Part shown: piece by piece, positions 63,469-64,000 of the stretch
Numbering within the stretch: the first letter of the stretch is position 1
Layout of the letters: every line of letters begins with the position of its first letter
Source: Bradyrhizobiaceae bacterium
Lineage (GTDB): Bacteria > Pseudomonadota > Alphaproteobacteria > Rhizobiales > Xanthobacteraceae
NCBI GenBank assembly: GCA_020853885.1
Contig: JADYXZ010000004.1
Location: 186,001-250,000 of the forward strand
DNA length: 64,000 bases
Direction: 5' to 3'
Made by a program: the position numbers and the translations under genes
Notes under the pieces: model-generated
Told to the model about the DNA's origin: nothing
The model's database searches: none
What the model saw: the letters and a program-made list of their open reading frames with translations, nothing else

Positions 63469-64000
63469 ATGCAGCGCCTTTTCATTTTTCTGATTGCGTT
63501 GATCGTGTTCGGGGCGCCGATCGCGCTCGGGCTGACCGCGCCGGAGCAGGTTCCGGAGACCGCCATCGGCTCGCATACGCCGAACCTCGAGAACGGCCGC
63601 ACGATGTTTCATGCGGGCGGATGCGCGTCCTGTCATGCAACGCCGGAACAGGACGATCCCATGCGGCTCGGCGGCGGGCGCGAATTGCGCACGCGGTTCG
63701 GCCTGTTTCGCGTGCCCAACATCTCCCGGCACCCGCAGGGCGGCATCGGCAACTGGACCGAGCGGCAGTTCCTCAGCGCCATGCTGAAAGGCACCTCGCC
63801 GGACGGCCGGCACTATTATCCCGCGTTTCCCTACACCTCGTACCAGCACATGCGCATCGCCGACGTGCGGGACCTGTTCGCCTTCCTGAAGACGCTGCCC
63901 GCGGTCGAAAGCGTGCGGCGCGATCACGAACTGCCGTTTCCGTTCAACCTGCGGATCGGTCTCGGCCTCTGGAAGCTGCGCTATCTCGACGGTCAGGCAT
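63469..64000 (+). CDS. c-type cytochrome (partial, C-terminus beyond window)
   Basis: The frame opens at 63469 with AAAGGAG 8 bases upstream and is still open at the right edge, giving 177 residues. MQRLFIFLIALIVFGAPIALG is a signal or membrane anchor. The first heme site CASCH is at 52-56 in FHAGGCASCHATPEQDD. The following GELRT-like stretch, FRVPNISRHPQGGIGNWTERQFLSAMLKGTSPDGRHYYPAFPYTSY, resembles the diheme cytochrome subunits of molybdo-hydroxylases and alcohol dehydrogenases. A methionine ligand and a second heme, if any, lie outside the window. It is likely in the same unit as the molybdo-subunits. Confidence 0.88.
   Translation, partial: MQRLFIFLIALIVFGAPIALGLTAPEQVPETAIGSHTPNLENGRTMFHAGGCASCHATPEQDDPMRLGGGRELRTRFGLFRVPNISRHPQGGIGNWTERQFLSAMLKGTSPDGRHYYPAFPYTSYQHMRIADVRDLFAFLKTLPAVESVRRDHELPFPFNLRIGLGLWKLRYLDGQA

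Overview
The window is GC-rich chromosomal DNA with tightly packed, overlapping operons. It looks like a free-living alphaproteobacterium of the Hyphomicrobiales, close to Bradyrhizobium, Rhodopseudomonas or Xanthobacteraceae. The evidence is several LIV-type (branched-chain-amino-acid-like) ABC uptake cassettes, a dicarboxylate beta-oxidation cluster resembling the Rhodopseudomonas pim genes, an ScfR/RamB-like regulator divergent from isocitrate lyase, a DUF4170 protein, and the short palindromic intergenic repeats typical of that order. No tRNA, rRNA, CRISPR array, phage or intact insertion sequence was seen.

Region 1 (1-16451) is uptake and acyl-CoA metabolism. A minus-strand LIV cassette (Tat-exported binding protein, livH, livM) runs off the left edge. 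A TetR regulator then heads a minus-strand operon of crotonase-fold protein, acyl-CoA ligase, two MaoC-fold proteins, an alpha/beta hydrolase and a solute-binding-fold protein without signal peptide. Divergent from it is a complete LIV transporter (binding protein, livG, livF, livH, livM). Two matching palindromes lie in the shared promoter region. A third LIV set (binding protein, livM) ends in a livH lacking its N-terminal half, apparently fused by deletion to the first codons of another gene.

Region 2 (16480-25383) has an IclR regulator divergent from pimF-, pimB-, pimC- and pimD-like genes, then another acyl-CoA dehydrogenase and a glutathione S-transferase-like gene. Region 3 (25393-28629) is the glyoxylate-shunt switch: an ScfR/RamB-like regulator divergent from aceA plus a small DUF4170 gene, closed by a strong terminator. 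Region 4 (28838-33960) holds a SnoaL-like protein, a lipoprotein, a short-chain dehydrogenase, a gentisate 1,2-dioxygenase-type cupin and a GMC oxidoreductase.

Region 5 (34028-52228) is envelope polysaccharide work. It has nucleotide-sugar enzymes (manC/algA, galU, an rfbD-like reductase, ugd, galE), the complete ADP-heptose route (gmhA, hldE, gmhB, hldD), both inner-core heptosyltransferases (waaF, waaC), a WbpB/WbpE-like oxidoreductase and aminotransferase pair, and the lipid II flippase murJ. A CaiB-type CoA-transferase and a transaldolase sit among them. Region 6 (52298-64000) has an RND efflux adaptor and pump, pobA, two tandem paralogous molybdopterin-binding hydroxylase subunits without their usual iron-sulfur and FAD partners, a cytochrome c556-like protein and a second c-type cytochrome cut by the right edge.

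The most unusual items are the twin TetR palindromes, the livH deletion junction, the paired molybdo-subunits with cytochromes, the split MaoC pair next to a crotonase lacking both hydratase glutamates, and a nested repeat whose end supplies the waaF start codon. All functional calls come from reading motifs and remembered family features; no database search was run.
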